From Undaria pinnatifida (lineage: Eukaryota; Sar; Phaeophyceae; Laminariales; Alariaceae): 64,000 nt of DNA. Position numbers and translations under genes: made by a program. Below are positions 23,640-35,554 of this stretch, piece after piece. The notes under the pieces are model-generated. The model was not told the origin of the DNA. It did not search any database and was given only the letters and a program-made list of their open reading frames with translations. Where the stretch lies: positions 14,867,420 to 14,931,419 of the forward strand of contig JABAKD010000019.1 of assembly GCA_012845835.1 (NCBI GenBank). The letters are read 5' to 3'. Numbering within the stretch: position 1 is the first letter of the stretch; each line of letters opens with the position of its first letter.

Positions 23640-25020
23640 GCTCCTACAGTAGGCTCAATCGAAATCCACTATGTACGGTTGCTGAGCCCCGATGTTGGTT
23701 GGGTGGCGTCATCGGCTGTGTTGCTGCTAATACTTGCTGGCTGGCTGTTGTGCTTTGACTTTCTTTTTTGTCGTGCCGTCCTGTTCCCTCTTTTTTTCCA
23801 TCTGCTTTGTACTGTTGCCTTTCTTATTCATATTTATTTTCCGTTTCTTTTTTACTGCCGATAGTCTGGTATGCTGGATAGCATTTTTTTTTTTTTCGCC
23901 CGCGTGCTGATTGCGGTTGGCATTGCATGCTGTCCTGGCCAAAACACCTTGCTGTACTCGTTTGCAACATGCGTATCTCTGTGTCTCGTAGATTGGGACC
24001 ACAGCAGTCAGAGCTCGTCTCTCGAACATGAGGCATCAGCACGGACACGGACAGTGCTTTGTTGGCTGGATGTATGTACGGGTAGAAATATCGGCTAAAC
24101 TTGAAGAACAAGCACACCTGTACAGTTTGTCTTATTCCTCATCATCAATATTCCACCCCCAGGCCATTGCCCGCAGTCCCCTGGCTTGTTCCTCTCTTCC
24201 CCTCGCATGGGTAGTGATTGCTAATAATCACAGCGCTGGTTGGTTGGTTGGTTGGTTGGTTGATATTTTTCGTAACCCCCCCCCTGCTGGCGAGCGCACG
24301 TATTCACTTCTGCCACGTGTGTGCCCTTCGCAACAAACTGACCTCTCCACCCCTCTGTTATACAACCAGTGTCCGTGCCGATGCCTCCTGCAGTCAAGAA
24401 GCGAGCTCTGTGGTCACAACTCACGAGACAGAAATACACGTTGCAAATACAGCAACGTAACTTGGCCATGATACTGTCTGATGGAAAATACGTTACTAAC
24501 ACAGCTTTTATTTTTATTTTTGCGTTCCGGCGTCAGCCGTCAGCCTTGTTACGTACATACATAAGCACCAGGTTTTAATTCAGGGCTGAAAAATCTTGGG
24601 AAAAAACCCCGCTTCAAGCGATCCTTCGTCTGTCCAATGATCTTGGAATCGCGTCGACTTAGCGTTGAGTGTCAGCGCAGATCCCTTGCAATTTTTTTAG
24701 ACTTTCCTATCCAGCGCCTACCCAACCAAACTTGGTGGCATCGATAACACGCTATTCGCTCGCAAAAATGGTTGCGCGACGTCCTATCACTGCTTGCTGA
24801 TGCTGTTGATGCGATTCCATCGTGTCGTGATGGGCTCCCTAGACCAAACCGGAACACACGCAACAGTATGTGGGGCAATGCGCTTCGCAGAAGAGTCTCG
24901 TGGCGGCAACGGTGAACACAAACATGACCCCTCCTCAATACAAAACCCGAAAGTCGGCAGAGCCTGAATGCCGCGACGGTCCGTTAAGTGCACGACAGCA
25001 GTATTTAGCGTACTAACCAG
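23640..25020. other. Region upstream of the AIF exons, no certain exon
   Basis: I looked here for the missing AIF linker exon. One short ATG frame near 24827-24895 ends by a GGTGAAC donor-like site, but it has no AIF similarity. A TTGG microsatellite lies at 24238-24262. Confidence 0.35.
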
Positions 25021-25022
25021 CA

Positions 25023-25130
25023 CAACCCCCCTCCCCACCACCACCACCACCACCACCACCACCACCGCCACCATCGCCGCCACCACCACCACCACCACCA
25101 CCACCACCACCACCACCACCACCACCACCA
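25023..25130. repeat. ACC trinucleotide microsatellite
   Basis: About 34 ACC units with a GCC-rich interruption, 50 bp before the AIF exon acceptor. The long poly-Val and poly-Trp frames on the minus strand are repeat artefacts. Confidence 0.93.
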
Positions 25131-25180
25131 ACTCATAACTCGTGCTCCGAACTCGTCCGCACGCCTGCTTAACCAAACAG

Positions 25181-25820
25181 GCGATTTTTCCCTAACGTGA
25201 TCGTTGGCTTCGGCGTAGCTGGACAAGCGGCCTTTCGAGCGCTCTTGACAGCCCAACCAGGAGCACGAGTCCTGGTTATCGACGACAGCACCGACCTAGC
25301 CGAGTCGAGGGCGAACGCCTCCCCGTCCGGATGCCCGCCCACTAAGAAGCCCCAGTGGGAAGGGGGCGGTATCGCGGGAGTCGGTGCAGCATGGGCTGCT
25401 ATTGCTGGAAGTCAGGTGGAATATATGATGGGCTCTCGAGCGACGACCCTCGATTCAGACCGTCACACAATTACCGTGACGAGGAGTCGCGAGTTGGAAG
25501 AAGGGGGGGAAGGAAGGAAGGAGGTGGGAGGGGGGAAGGAGGAGGGGGGAGAAGACGTAGCCATGACTCAGATTGAATTCGAACGATGTGTGTTAGCGAC
25601 AGGGTCGCGGCCTCGACCGCCACCACCGGGGTATGTCGACCCCAGGGTGTGGGGAGGCGTGTCGGTGCTGAGGTCGGGAGGCGAAGGCAGACAAGACCGA
25701 GAGGAGCTGTCGCGGGAGGTGGCCGCTGGAAGGTCCGTGACCGTCATCGGTTCGTCCTTTCAGGCTCTGGAGCTGGCGTGCTCGCTCCAAGAAAAAAGGA
25801 ACGCTTCTTCTCAAAAGAAG
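25181..25820 (+). CDS. AIF-like gene exon with FAD- and NAD-binding fingerprints
   Basis: The likely acceptor is CTTAACCAAACAG|G, after an in-frame stop at 25170-25172. The exon supplies one base and then 213 codons. A Gly/Glu/Lys-rich stretch (about 25497-25560) is a low-complexity insert. The exon ends at AAG, 25820. Confidence 0.88.
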
Positions 25821-28800
25821 GTGAAGTGGCGCAAGGTGTCAAGCTACTGAGCTAAAGAATGCGCGGTTTGACCCCATGGCATAATTATTTTTGACTGACC
25901 GCCTTGACTGACCGCCCTCTACACTAAACATAATTCCTTAATCAGAGGATGGGCCGCTTCGGTGAGGTGACGATTTGACTGACCGCGGTTTGACCCCTTG
26001 ACCGCCCGCCCCCCTACACTAATATTGTCACATTTAGGCCAAGTGAAACCTCCACGCGCCCAAAACAACCTACAGGAAAGGTGTCAAGCACGTAACGTTG
26101 TCATAGAAGACAGACGTTTGACCCCTGACGTGACCGCTCGCTTGTGCTAAACCTCTTAATAGCACATCAATTAAGCCCAGGCCTTTTTCTCAGAATAGAA
26201 GGCGAAACAATGTTGAGCGTCAAGCACCAAGCACATATGCTAATACAAATAGGGTGTTTGCGAGACAACAACTTTGGTTGTGTAGGAATGAAAATAAGTG
26301 ATAATAATACTGAAACCGACTATTAACAGCGTCATAACCCAAGGCCAACCTAACCCACGGAACTTTAGGCTAGAAGCGCAATTTTGGCCCGTTTTCGATG
26401 GTTTTTTCGTGGGTTGGGTTGGCCTTGGTGTTGTTGTTGTTGTTGTTTGTTGTTGTCGTTGTTGTTATTAATATATTATATATCTTCCAACACAACTAAC
26501 TTTGGTGGACATCCGGCGAACATCCTATTGTGAAGGCCGCTATTTAACCTCTTGACTGACCCCCCCTAAACAACATTGCTATATTTATTTGCGCCGAACC
26601 GCTTCTACGGAGGAGGTGAACTAGCGTGAAGCGTGAAGAAATGATGTTAGGAGATTGCTGTTTGACCGTTTTGACTGACCGTCTTGACTGACCGTCTTGA
26701 CTGACCGCCTTCACTGACCGCAACCCTACACCAAATATAGTGGAATAATGGATTGCTGACCGCTTCTCCGGGAAAAGTGAAGTGAATTGACTTGAGACCT
26801 CCACCAAAGATGCCACGGATGATAGAGTAAACCGCGACTTGACCCCGTGAATGACCGCCCCTACATTAATTGCGGTATATTACTTGTGGCCGGACACCTT
26901 CTCGGCGAAGTGAAGTGACGCATTGACTAACCGAGAATGGACTTTCTTGTCTGACCCTCAACTTAAAAAAAAACGAGTATATATTCATAGAGGACAGACT
27001 GCTTCTGCGGAGAAGGTGAAGTAGCGTGACTCTTTGACTGGCCGTGGTTTGATCTCTTGACTGACCCCCTTGACTGACCGCTCCCTACACTAAAAAAAGG
27101 ATGCTGATTAGGGGTGGGCCGCTTCTACGGAGAAGGTGACGTCTCCTGACGCCAATCGTCACGACAATAAGCATAGGAACCCTTTGACCGATCGATCCCC
27201 AACCTCAATCTGTGTTGCTAATAATGTTCGGACCGCTTCTTTGGAGAAAGTGAACTGACGCCTTGACTGACGGCGGCATGTACCTTTGACTGACCGCCAC
27301 GTACACTATAAATAAAACTAGATTTTTAGTTAGGGCGGACTGTTTCTCCAGAGAAGGTGAAATGAACTGACGCCTTGACTGGCTGTGTTTTTTTTTTGTT
27401 TTTTTTAGCACACGTTCACTTTCCAGCTTCTGGACAAGCCGTGGTCACAGGTGTCATCCCTTCTCCTCCCCGGTTCTTGCCTTCAATTTTTATCGCGCAC
27501 AGGGTTCAGCAATCCCACTGCTCATCGATTGTTCATCGAATGTTGCCAACTCACGCTCTCGCGCTTTCCGCAAGTCAATTTGTCCACAAGAAAAATTCCC
27601 AACGAATTTATACGAGTATGCACTCGGCGGGGCTCGAACTCACGAAACTGACCTATACCAGGCTCGAAGATTACCTGATACGCCACCGGGGCGACCGATA
27701 TTGTGGTATATAACCCCTTGACTGAGCGCACGTATACTAAAAACTGTACATTAATGAAGGCCGGATCACTTATCTGGAGAAGGTGAGTTGACGTCAACCG
27801 CACAAGGACTTGTGATTGGAGACTGCATTTTGTCCCCTCGACTACGCGCCTTGACTGACCACCCCCCGCACTAGAGTTGGCATAGTATAGTTTTGAAGGG
27901 TAGGCCGCTTCTCCGGGGAAGGTGAAGTGATAGTAGGCGTTCAAAAAATGCGCTAAATAGGACGCCGCGGGTTGAACCAGGGATGTGTATTTCCTCTCGT
28001 GCAACCTAAAAACACCCGAAAAGCCCTTTTCCAGTCTTTTCAATGCATTTCCCTAACTTGCCTTTCGTCCAACGACAGAAATACGTCATTGAGAGGCGGG
28101 GACAAAAACGGCCATCCCCGAATGGCCCGTGTACCACATGAAGCAGTGATGTACCATTCGTAGATGGATATTCTATAGATTTGATGTGAAAACCATAACA
28201 CATAGTCGACGTGAGACCATCATAGCTTTCTGATGGCTGGTATAGAATGTGGCGCCTTGGCCGCCATTATAGTTGGGCGATAATATAAAGGATAGTGCTA
28301 ATCCTACATATGGAAGCATCTCGTCGCCCCCTCTCACTGTTCTTACTGTTCCTTAGAACTGTTCCTTAGAGTATCCGACTGTCTTCTGCCTTCTGTCTAA
28401 GCTGTGAGCCAACGCGGAGCCGAATGGCCAAAGCCTCACGAATCATGACGAGACAGCCACCCAGCGCCGTCCACCCTTCTTGTGTCCCCACGGTGACACT
28501 CTATTAATAGTACAGCAGGCCTTGGGGCATCCGCCTACTTACTGCGTTTTCGCTCTACGTGGTAGTATCTGAGTATGACAACCATGTTTTATCAAATCCG
28601 GTTGGTGTTTACTGGATGCCCCCAAGGCTTCGTTGCCGTCTTCGACTTGTAGAAAAAAGCGCCCCCCCTCTCCGCATTGGCGCTGTCACCCATAAGCAAG
28701 AAAGCGTGCACAAGGTGCCGAAGTGCGTCTTACGAGCGGTTCTTGGAAGGATGCAGTGCATCCTTCATGCGACTCGCCGAATATCTCACAGCGCTTCGCG

Positions 28801-30348
28801 CTTGGTGCAAGCAATGTCTGTCTGGTTGGTGAAAACCCAACGTGCCCCGTCCCGGCATAGTAGGGATGCGAGGGTCTATGATCATGCGAGCCCGGCCATG
28901 CACTAACTGAGTACCCCTCCCCCCCCCGCGCCGCCAACGGCGTCTTCGTGCACGGCCTCACCGCACCACAGCAGAGCAAGGGAAGAAAAGGAGCTAGTCG
29001 CATGGTATTTGCTGAATACGCCCCCCTGGGACATATTCTGCCACAGTACTTAGCGATGGCACTACAACGGCGCTTAAACCATAAACAGGTCGAAACTATC
29101 CCCAACAACTCACTCCGCTGGGTGGGGCTTTCCAGCCGAACTCTTCCGGAACTAGCATCATCGCAATCTCTCCGGCATGTTGTGGACGGCACCGATTCGG
29201 CGAAGACAACCGTACCAACGGCCGAGCCAGAGTCGTGTGGCTGTTTTCCGGCCTATTCGACGGCGGAAGCTGATGCCCTCGCTAGAGGGATAACGCCCGA
29301 GCCAAAAGTTTCAGCGAGTCGCCAACGATTGCACGTCATCACCGCGCACTGGTCCGATTCGCGCGATACCGCGATGCACACCACGGACAGGGTGGTGCTA
29401 GCCGGCGCGGACGTAGCGCCACTGTCTTTAACCCTCGACCTTCCTGGTAAGGATGAACCTAGCCTTGACGCCGCTGCGACACCCATCGCGGGGAGGAAGA
29501 AGGCCGGCACTTTGGAGGTAGACGCCGAGACCGGCGCTGTCGTCGTTAACGATGAGCTGGCCGCGACGTCCTGCATATGGGTTGCGGGGGATATGGCGTA
29601 CTTTCCGTCGCGAGCGCACGGGGGGAAGCGGCTCGTCCTTCACTCGGAAGACCACGCGTTCCACAGTGGGACCCTTGCTGGGACGAACATGGCGGTGGCA
29701 GCGATGCAGACCATGACGGCGGGAGGAGGGGGGGCGGTAGGAGCGGGGCGGATGTACCGTCACTCCCCGGCGTTTATCGGGCAGGCGCCGCTGGCCGGCG
29801 TGAGAATGGCGACTGTCGGGGATTGCAGCGCCGCGATGCCCTCGTACGGGTTCTGGTGGACCAACGGAGCCACCGGCCTAACCCGCAAGACCACAGCCGC
29901 CAGCGTGAAGCGGGATCTCACTCGATTTCCACCCGCCGAGGATGGCGAGCGCGCCGGAGGGGTTACTCTGAGGAACCGCCAGACCGCGCGCAGACAGTTT
30001 ACCCCTGTGTTTGGAACCGGCGTGGTTTTCTACACCGATGGAGCTAAGGTGAAGGGTGCCATGCTGTGGGGATTTCCCGGGGAAGCTACGACGGCGGCGT
30101 CAATGACCCATGGGGGGTTTGACATGGACAGAAGCGGTGTGGAGGTGATGACACCGGCGGATGTCGCGTCGGGCATTTCGGCCCGGGCGCTAGACGTCCT
30201 CCGGGATGTTATAGAGCGGAGCATGGATACCGACGTGGATTTCTCTGACCAGAGGGCGAAAATCGCTTGGGTCCAGGGGTTATCGGACGCGGCCAAGGTG
30301 GTGGTCCGGGAGACGGGCGTTGGGCACCTGCAGCCGACGAGGAAGTGA
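25181..30348 (+). CDS. AIF-like FAD/NAD(P)H oxidoreductase (exons 25181-25820 and 28972-30348)
   Basis: Two exons give about 671 residues of an apoptosis-inducing-factor-like flavoprotein. The first holds the FAD fingerprint VGFGVAGQAA followed by PGARVLVIDD, the CVLATGSRP block and the NAD fingerprint VTVIGSSFQALELA. The second continues the NAD domain (VFAEYAPLGHILPQYLA), then has the second FAD motif WVAGDMAYF with HAFHSGTLAGTNMA, and a C-terminal domain with GTGVVFYTDGAKVKGAMLWG as in AIF. The 3151-bp intron is phase 0: donor AAGAAG|GTGAAG, acceptor CACCACAG with branchpoint-like CTAAC at 28903-28907 and a C-rich tract. Human AIF is a mitochondrial intermembrane NADH oxidase linked to respiratory-chain assembly. 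Ser/Ala-rich inserts make this copy longer than human AIF in the NAD domain. The N-terminus is missing here; see 10327-10614. Confidence 0.9.
26428..26466. repeat. GTT microsatellite
   Basis: GTTGTTGTT run in the AIF intron. Confidence 0.85.
27385..27707 (-). mobile_element. tRNA-derived SINE-like element, copy 2
   Basis: On the minus strand an A-box-like TGGCGTATCAGG (27685-27674) and a B-box-like GAGTTCGAGCCCC (around 27640) lie at tRNA spacing. The shared body follows, ending with an A-rich tail (T-run at 27389-27409 on plus). It is inserted in the AIF intron in antisense orientation. Confidence 0.82.
28680..28920 (+). repeat. Dispersed element R, copy 1, ending at the AIF splice acceptor
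   Basis: It shares with 38060-38420 and (inverted) 42130-42440 the order CACAAGGTGCCGAAG, GCGCTTCGCG, GGTGAAAACCCAACGTGC, GATGCGAGGGT and a final ATGCA-GAGTA followed by a C/T-rich run. Here that C/T-rich end supplies the branchpoint and pyrimidine tract of the AIF terminal exon. Confidence 0.8.
28972..30348 (+). CDS. AIF-like gene terminal exon
   Basis: 458 codons and TGA at 30346-30348, with no further intron. An acceptor three bases later (28975) would keep the frame, so one Gln may be optional. The WVAGD motif is encoded from 29578. Confidence 0.9.
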   Translation, partial: QSKGRKGASRMVFAEYAPLGHILPQYLAMALQRRLNHKQVETIPNNSLRWVGLSSRTLPELASSQSLRHVVDGTDSAKTTVPTAEPESCGCFPAYSTAEADALARGITPEPKVSASRQRLHVITAHWSDSRDTAMHTTDRVVLAGADVAPLSLTLDLPGKDEPSLDAAATPIAGRKKAGTLEVDAETGAVVVNDELAATSCIWVAGDMAYFPSRAHGGKRLVLHSEDHAFHSGTLAGTNMAVAAMQTMTAGGGGAVGAGRMYRHSPAFIGQAPLAGVRMATVGDCSAAMPSYGFWWTNGATGLTRKTTAASVKRDLTRFPPAEDGERAGGVTLRNRQTARRQFTPVFGTGVVFYTDGAKVKGAMLWGFPGEATTAASMTHGGFDMDRSGVEVMTPADVASGISARALDVLRDVIERSMDTDVDFSDQRAKIAWVQGLSDAAKVVVRETGVGHLQPTRK

Positions 30349-30597
30349 GAATTAAAATACGAAATAATGTTGGCATTTACTCCTTTGACAGAAAGAAGCA
30401 TTGTCGGTTACCTGGTATACATAGCCAGAGCAAATTCGTCCAATTCGGGTTATTGTGTATAAAACCATGTTTTCTACTGCAAAAACATAGAGATCCATCC
30501 CACTCCATGTTTTAACGCAGTTTTTTAACATAACTTGGGATGAAGGATACGGTATTGTAGTATCATTGTAGTATCATACCCCTTTACACTACCGGGT

Positions 30598-31200
30598 TTG
30601 ATCTATCATATCATATCGTATCATATCGTATCATATCGTATCATACCATATCATACCATATCATATCATATCATATCATATCATATCATATCATACCATA
30701 TCATATCGTATCATATCAGATCATAACATATCATATCGTATCATATCGTATCGTATCATATTATACCATATCACATCATATCATATCATATCATACCATA
30801 TCATATCATATCATATTATATCATATCATACAATATCATACCGTGTCATATCATATCATACCATATCGTATCATATCGTATCATACCATATCATACCATA
30901 TCATACCATATCATATCATATCATATCATATCATATCATATCATATCATATCATACCATATCATATCGTATCATATCATATCATAACATATCATATCGTA
31001 TCATATCGTATCGTATCATATCATACCATATCACATCATATCATATCATATCATACCATATCATATCATATTATATCATATCATACAATATCATACCGTG
31101 TCATATCATATCATACCATACCATATCATACCATATCATATCATATCATGTCATATCATATCATATCATACAATTTCATACCATATCATACCATCTCATA
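30598..31200. repeat. TCATA pentamer satellite, about 0.6 kb
   Basis: A near-continuous array of TCATA with variants TCGTA and CCATA. A longer internal duplication is visible: the order of variants at about 30690-30850 recurs at about 30945-31110, so the array grew by copying blocks of about 255 bp. Confidence 0.93.
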
Positions 31201-32340
31201 CTCGCACGATTGACCCTGTACCTCACCGACCAAAACACTTTTAGGCGATCTGCTTGGCGCGTCGTGGCTACCCACTCCATTGCGGATTCATATCGACAAA
31301 ATAAAACAGCACGAAAGCCTTAGACTTCAAAGGAACAGCGGGGTCGCGCGCGCGAGTGATCCCGAGCTACCGCAAAAAAAGGTCCCGTATAGTGGGACAA
31401 AAGTCACCCCCCTAGCGTGGCCTGGGTGTTGTGTTTTGTTAAGGACGTTCTAGAGGGGCTAAGACACCTCGGCGTGCTTTTTTTTCTATGTACGAGCTCC
31501 AAGAATCTCCAAATTTGTGTGCGCTGAATCGCGACAATCGCGACAGTGCACCAACGTTGCAACCGCCCCGGCGGCCTGCGCGTTCCCACCCAAATTGTCT
31601 TTAACCCTTGCACTATCGCGATAAAAATACCTGATGCAGTCTGATAGCAAAATTTTTGTCCTTTAAAATACTGGCACATTTCTGTAAATATTGAAATATC
31701 CTGCTTCTTTGAGCGCTATTATTCGCGAAGCCGTAGCCGATAAGTCCAGGAAAGCACCTTTTTTCCCGCCCTACGCGTTGACCTCGACAGCGTACGGCAA
31801 CACTGTTCCACCGTTTCGGCAATGAAATATTTACCACGGTCAACGTGCTGAGAATTGCGCCCACGCTCTTCGAGACGAACTACCTACCTGGTGGAATTTT
31901 CACGCATCTATTCATGTGGTAGAGTAGAAAAAAAGGTTAGTGCGCCTATCGGATCGCAACGTTTCGTAACCCGCCCCCCGCCTCGCTCTTCCCCTCGCTG
32001 TCTCCTCCTTCCTTTTGTTTTTCTCTCTTTCTACCCCCCCCCTTCAACCCCCCCCCCCCCCCCTCATTTCGCTCACCCCTTGCCACACTCTATCGTATCT
32101 TTCTCCTGCCCTCCCCGTCCCTTTCTTCCCCTCTGAAGATTTGATGCAGGGAGGCGGATTTCTTCCGCTCGTGGCACCCCGGACAAATTCATGTATCAAC
32201 CCCGCCGATGCCGCTAGGATGAGGGACGCCGTTTCACCCTCATTGCCTTGCGTGCTTTGCCCCTCCTCCTACGGAACTAGTAGTACTGTAGCACTGTGGC
32301 ACTGTAGCACTGTACCACTGTAGCACCACGGACAACGTCT
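31200..32340. other. Spacer with no supportable gene
   Basis: Mixed DNA with C-rich runs at 32030-32065 and no exon I can support. Confidence 0.5.
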
Positions 32341-33900
32341 TTGGCCCAGATATTATAGGCGTTTCGGGCTACGGAGGCGGAGGGGAGGAGGGGTGGTGAG
32401 GGCTCCAACAATCCGTGAACAATGTATTGTTGTTTCGCGTTCCTGTTGAGACAGGAGGGTTCTCTTGGTGTGTCGTTGATCGGTCTTCTGAGCGCGTGTA
32501 TAGCACTCTCGTACTCGAAGCCTGGGCGATACGCTGAGTTTGACCTGGACGATGATGGAGTTATTCGGGTACGGAGGCGGGGGGTGCAATGGGAAGAGAG
32601 GGGGTGGTGTGGGTTTGGACAGTGCGCGAACAAATTAATATATCATGCTCGTGCTTCGGCTTCGACCGAAGGAATGTCTCGGTGTTTTGTTGATGGGCCT
32701 TCTGAGTGCGGAGTGGTGCTCTCGAACCTGAAGCCTGGGCGATTCGCTGAGCATAACCCCCGAGATGATACATTTCTTGAGATGTACCAATCCGGGCAAA
32801 AATTTAAGGACCGTTGGGTTATTACGATGTATACAAAATGTTACCTAAATTCCGCCCAGAGTGGTAGGGCAGGGATTTCGATGGGCAGGAAGGGGGTGCT
32901 GCGGGTGGGGATACTACGTGGACAATATCATACTGTTGATTCGTGTTCGTGCTGTGACTGGAGACATGTATCTGTGAGTTTTGTTGATCGGTCTTCTGAG
33001 TGCGGAGCAGGACTCTCGTACCCTAAGCCTGGGCGATACGTAGAGCACCCCCCCCCGAGATGTTGGAGTTTTTGGAGTACAGAGGCGGAGGGTGGATGGG
33101 AAGGAAGGTGTTCGATCACTCCACAAGAACAACTCCTCGTTTCGTGTTCGTGTTTGAACCCCAGGAAAACATTGCTCGGCATTTCGTTGATTGGTCTTTT
33201 CAGTGAACGGCAGTACTCTGGTGCTAGAAGCCAGGGCGATACGCTGAGCACGATCCCTCCATGTGGTTGGGTTCATGGGATATACCACTCTGGGTGGAAA
33301 TTTAAGGACCGTTGGGCTATGGGTATGAATACAACATGATCCCTACAGTTTCATCCAGAGCGGTAGATGCGGGGGCTTCGATGGATAGAAAGGCGGTGGT
33401 ATTGGATTGGACAGTCCATGGATGATTTACGGTTGCGTGTTCGTGCTTTCACCGAAGGACGGTGTGTTTCAGAGTTTCGTTGGCCAGTCCTCTCGGTGCA
33501 GAGTAGTACTCTCGCGCTAGAAGCCTGAGTGATCCGCAGAGCACCACCTCCGAACTGACGAAGGTTTTGGCGAACACCACTCTGGGTAGGACTTTAAGGA
33601 CCTTTGGGGTATTAACATGAATATGAAATGGTCCTTACGGCTCCGCCCAAAGTGCCAGGGGCGGGGGGTTCGATGTGTAGGAACGCGGTGGTGCTGGTTC
33701 CGACAGTTCGTAAGAACAATGCATCGTTTTCCGTTCATGCTTCGACTGAACGTGCAATGACGTCTCGGTGCCGTCTGGCGTTGGCTTGGTTTGTCTTCTA
33801 AGGGCGAAGGTTTCTTGTATTGTACAACTATTACTAGCAGGAGCCTGGGCAAAATAAGCTCGGGGCTACGATCGAGCCTTGTATCGTAGGTTTTACTCAA
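32340..33900. repeat. Degenerate ~250-300-bp tandem repeat, about five copies
   Basis: Each copy has TCGGTCTTCTGAGTGCGGAG-like text, CTCGNACCNTAAGCCTGGGCGATACGCTGAGCA, a G-rich stretch and usually a TTTAAGGACCGTTGGG...GGTCCTTA hairpin. A 305-codon open frame (32422-33339) crosses three copies, with a recurring SKPGRYAE-like peptide, but it has no outside similarity that I recognise. I treat it as a product of the repeat. Confidence 0.8.
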
Positions 33901-34311
33901 AACGCGAGTTCTCGATAGGCCAAGGCTCGTCGATTCAATATTCTTGCTCTGTGTCACGGTAAATACAGAGTATTAATAGCGGTCTTCGAAGCATGGCTGA
34001 AATAATCTGCAGGCACGTTTGGCACTGCTTGTCGGGTTCATTGGCTAGTTTTTGCCCTTGCCAGACACGACTATGGACGTCAATATAGGGATCGTTTGGA
34101 TGTTTTAATGGATATCAGACGGCCCTTAAATTTACGTCCGTAGTAGTATAGCCGCTGACGATTAAGGACGAGATATCAGCGTGCTTAATAAGTTATTGGA
34201 GTAGGTACAGTATCGAGTGAGCCATTTGGCCGAGAGTGCGTGAGGTGGGGCTGAGACGCGATCGCTGTGTTGATAGGCGCGATTGGCTCCCTTAAATCCT
34301 TTTGATCCAGA

Positions 34312-34552
34312 AAGGAGCGGAGAAAATCTTGTACATACCTCATACAGGTTGGGCTCCGGTGATCCTGAGAAAAGAGTGCAGAAAAAACTTGTACATCTCA
34401 TACACGTTTGGCTCCGGCGATCCTGTTGATTCGGGAAAAGCGGAGCAAAACTTGTGTTGGTACATATCGTTCACATTGGGCTGTGGTGGTCGTGTCCTTC
34501 AGGAAAGAGCGGAGAAAAGTTTGTACATGTCATATACATTGGGTTTGCCTGC
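34312..34552. repeat. ~65-bp tandem repeat, four copies
   Basis: Units share GGAGAAAANCTTGTACAT, CTCATACANGTTGGGCT and CCGGNGATCCTG. It is non-coding. Confidence 0.82.
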
Positions 34553-34689
34553 GTAAGAAATACTTGATAACTGAGAGCCGCGGTGGTGGTGGGCGAAAAA
34601 TCTGTAGCATGTGGGCGAAAAACAGTAGCATTAGGAGCTAGGTTTGTCGGGTTGCCAAATAACGCCCCGAAAACCCGGTAGCTTTGGGC

Positions 34690-35545
34690 GCTGAATCTGT
34701 TGAGTGCCCTTGTGGACCGAGAGATCGATATAATGGGGAGCTGGGCCTCTTGGATGGTCTGGTGGGCCAAAATACCGGTAGCATCGGGACCTATGTCTCC
34801 TGGGTGGCCTAGTTGGTCGAAAAGCTCAAGCATTGGGTGCTGGGTCTATTGAGTGGCCTAGTGGATCGAAAAATCGGTAGCATCGGGCGCTGGATCTCTC
34901 GGATGGCCTAGTGGACCGAACAATCGGTAGCATCGGGCACTGGGTCTCCTGAGTGGCCTAGTGGATCGAGCTATCGATAGGATTGGGCGCCGGGCCTCTG
35001 GGATGGTCTAGTGGACTAAACCATCCGTAGCGTTGAGAACTGGGCCTCTTGGATGGCCTGGTGGACCGAGAAACCGGTAGCATTGGGAGCTGGGCCTCTT
35101 GGATGACGTGGTAGACCGAAGAACCTGTAGCATTGGGCGCTGGGTCTGTTGGGTGGCCTAGTGGACGGAACCATCGCTAGCATTGGGCGCCGGGTCTCTT
35201 GGGCGTCCTAGTGGATCGAAACGTCGGCAGCATTGAGTGTTGGGTTTGTTGAGCGGCCAGGTAGACCGAAAAATCGGGAGTTGGGTCTCTTGGGTAGTCT
35301 AATGGGCCAAACACTCGATAGGATTGGGCGCTGGGTCTCTTTTTTGGATGGCCTAATGGACCAAAACGTTGATAGCATCGGGTGCTGGGCGTCTTGGGTG
35401 TCCTATCAATGGTGCACCAATACATCGGTAGCATTGGAAGTTGCGCCTCTTGGGTGGCCTATTGGACAAAAAAATCGATAGCATTGGGAGCTGGGCCCCT
35501 TGGGTGGCCTAGTAGACCGAAAAACCGATAGCACCGGGCGTTGGG
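34690..35545. repeat. 50-bp minisatellite block 1
   Basis: The unit GTGGACCGAACAATCGGTAG continues as CATTGGGCGCTGGGTCTCTTGGGTGGCCTA. Starts at 34861, 34911 and 34961 show an exact 50-bp period. Because 50 is not a multiple of 3, the reading frame rotates and the frames here are not genes. Confidence 0.92.
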
Positions 35546-35554
35546 TCCCTTGGG

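Larger units (their letters stand above)
25821..27930 (+). repeat. Tandem copies of the AIF exon end and 5' splice site inside the intron
   Basis: The true exon end, GCTTCTTCTCAAAAGAAG|GTGAAG, is echoed about ten times as GCTTCTNCGGAGAAGGTGAAG-like text near 25955, 26600, 26758, 26895, 26998, 27116, 27233, 27341, 27770 and 27905. Most copies are 100-150 bp apart. Each is followed by TTGACTGACCGC and often CTACACTAA, which look like branchpoint sequence. The units therefore copy the donor junction, not just intron text. The SINE-like element at 27411-27707 interrupts the array. Confidence 0.85.

Noticed and set aside
24787..25256. Long poly-Val and poly-Trp frames on the minus strand
   Set aside because: They are translations of the ACC microsatellite at 25023-25130.
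32422..33339. 305-codon plus-strand frame with internal peptide repeats
   Set aside because: It follows a degenerate tandem DNA repeat, has no recognised domain and no splice or codon support. I list it only as part of the repeat.
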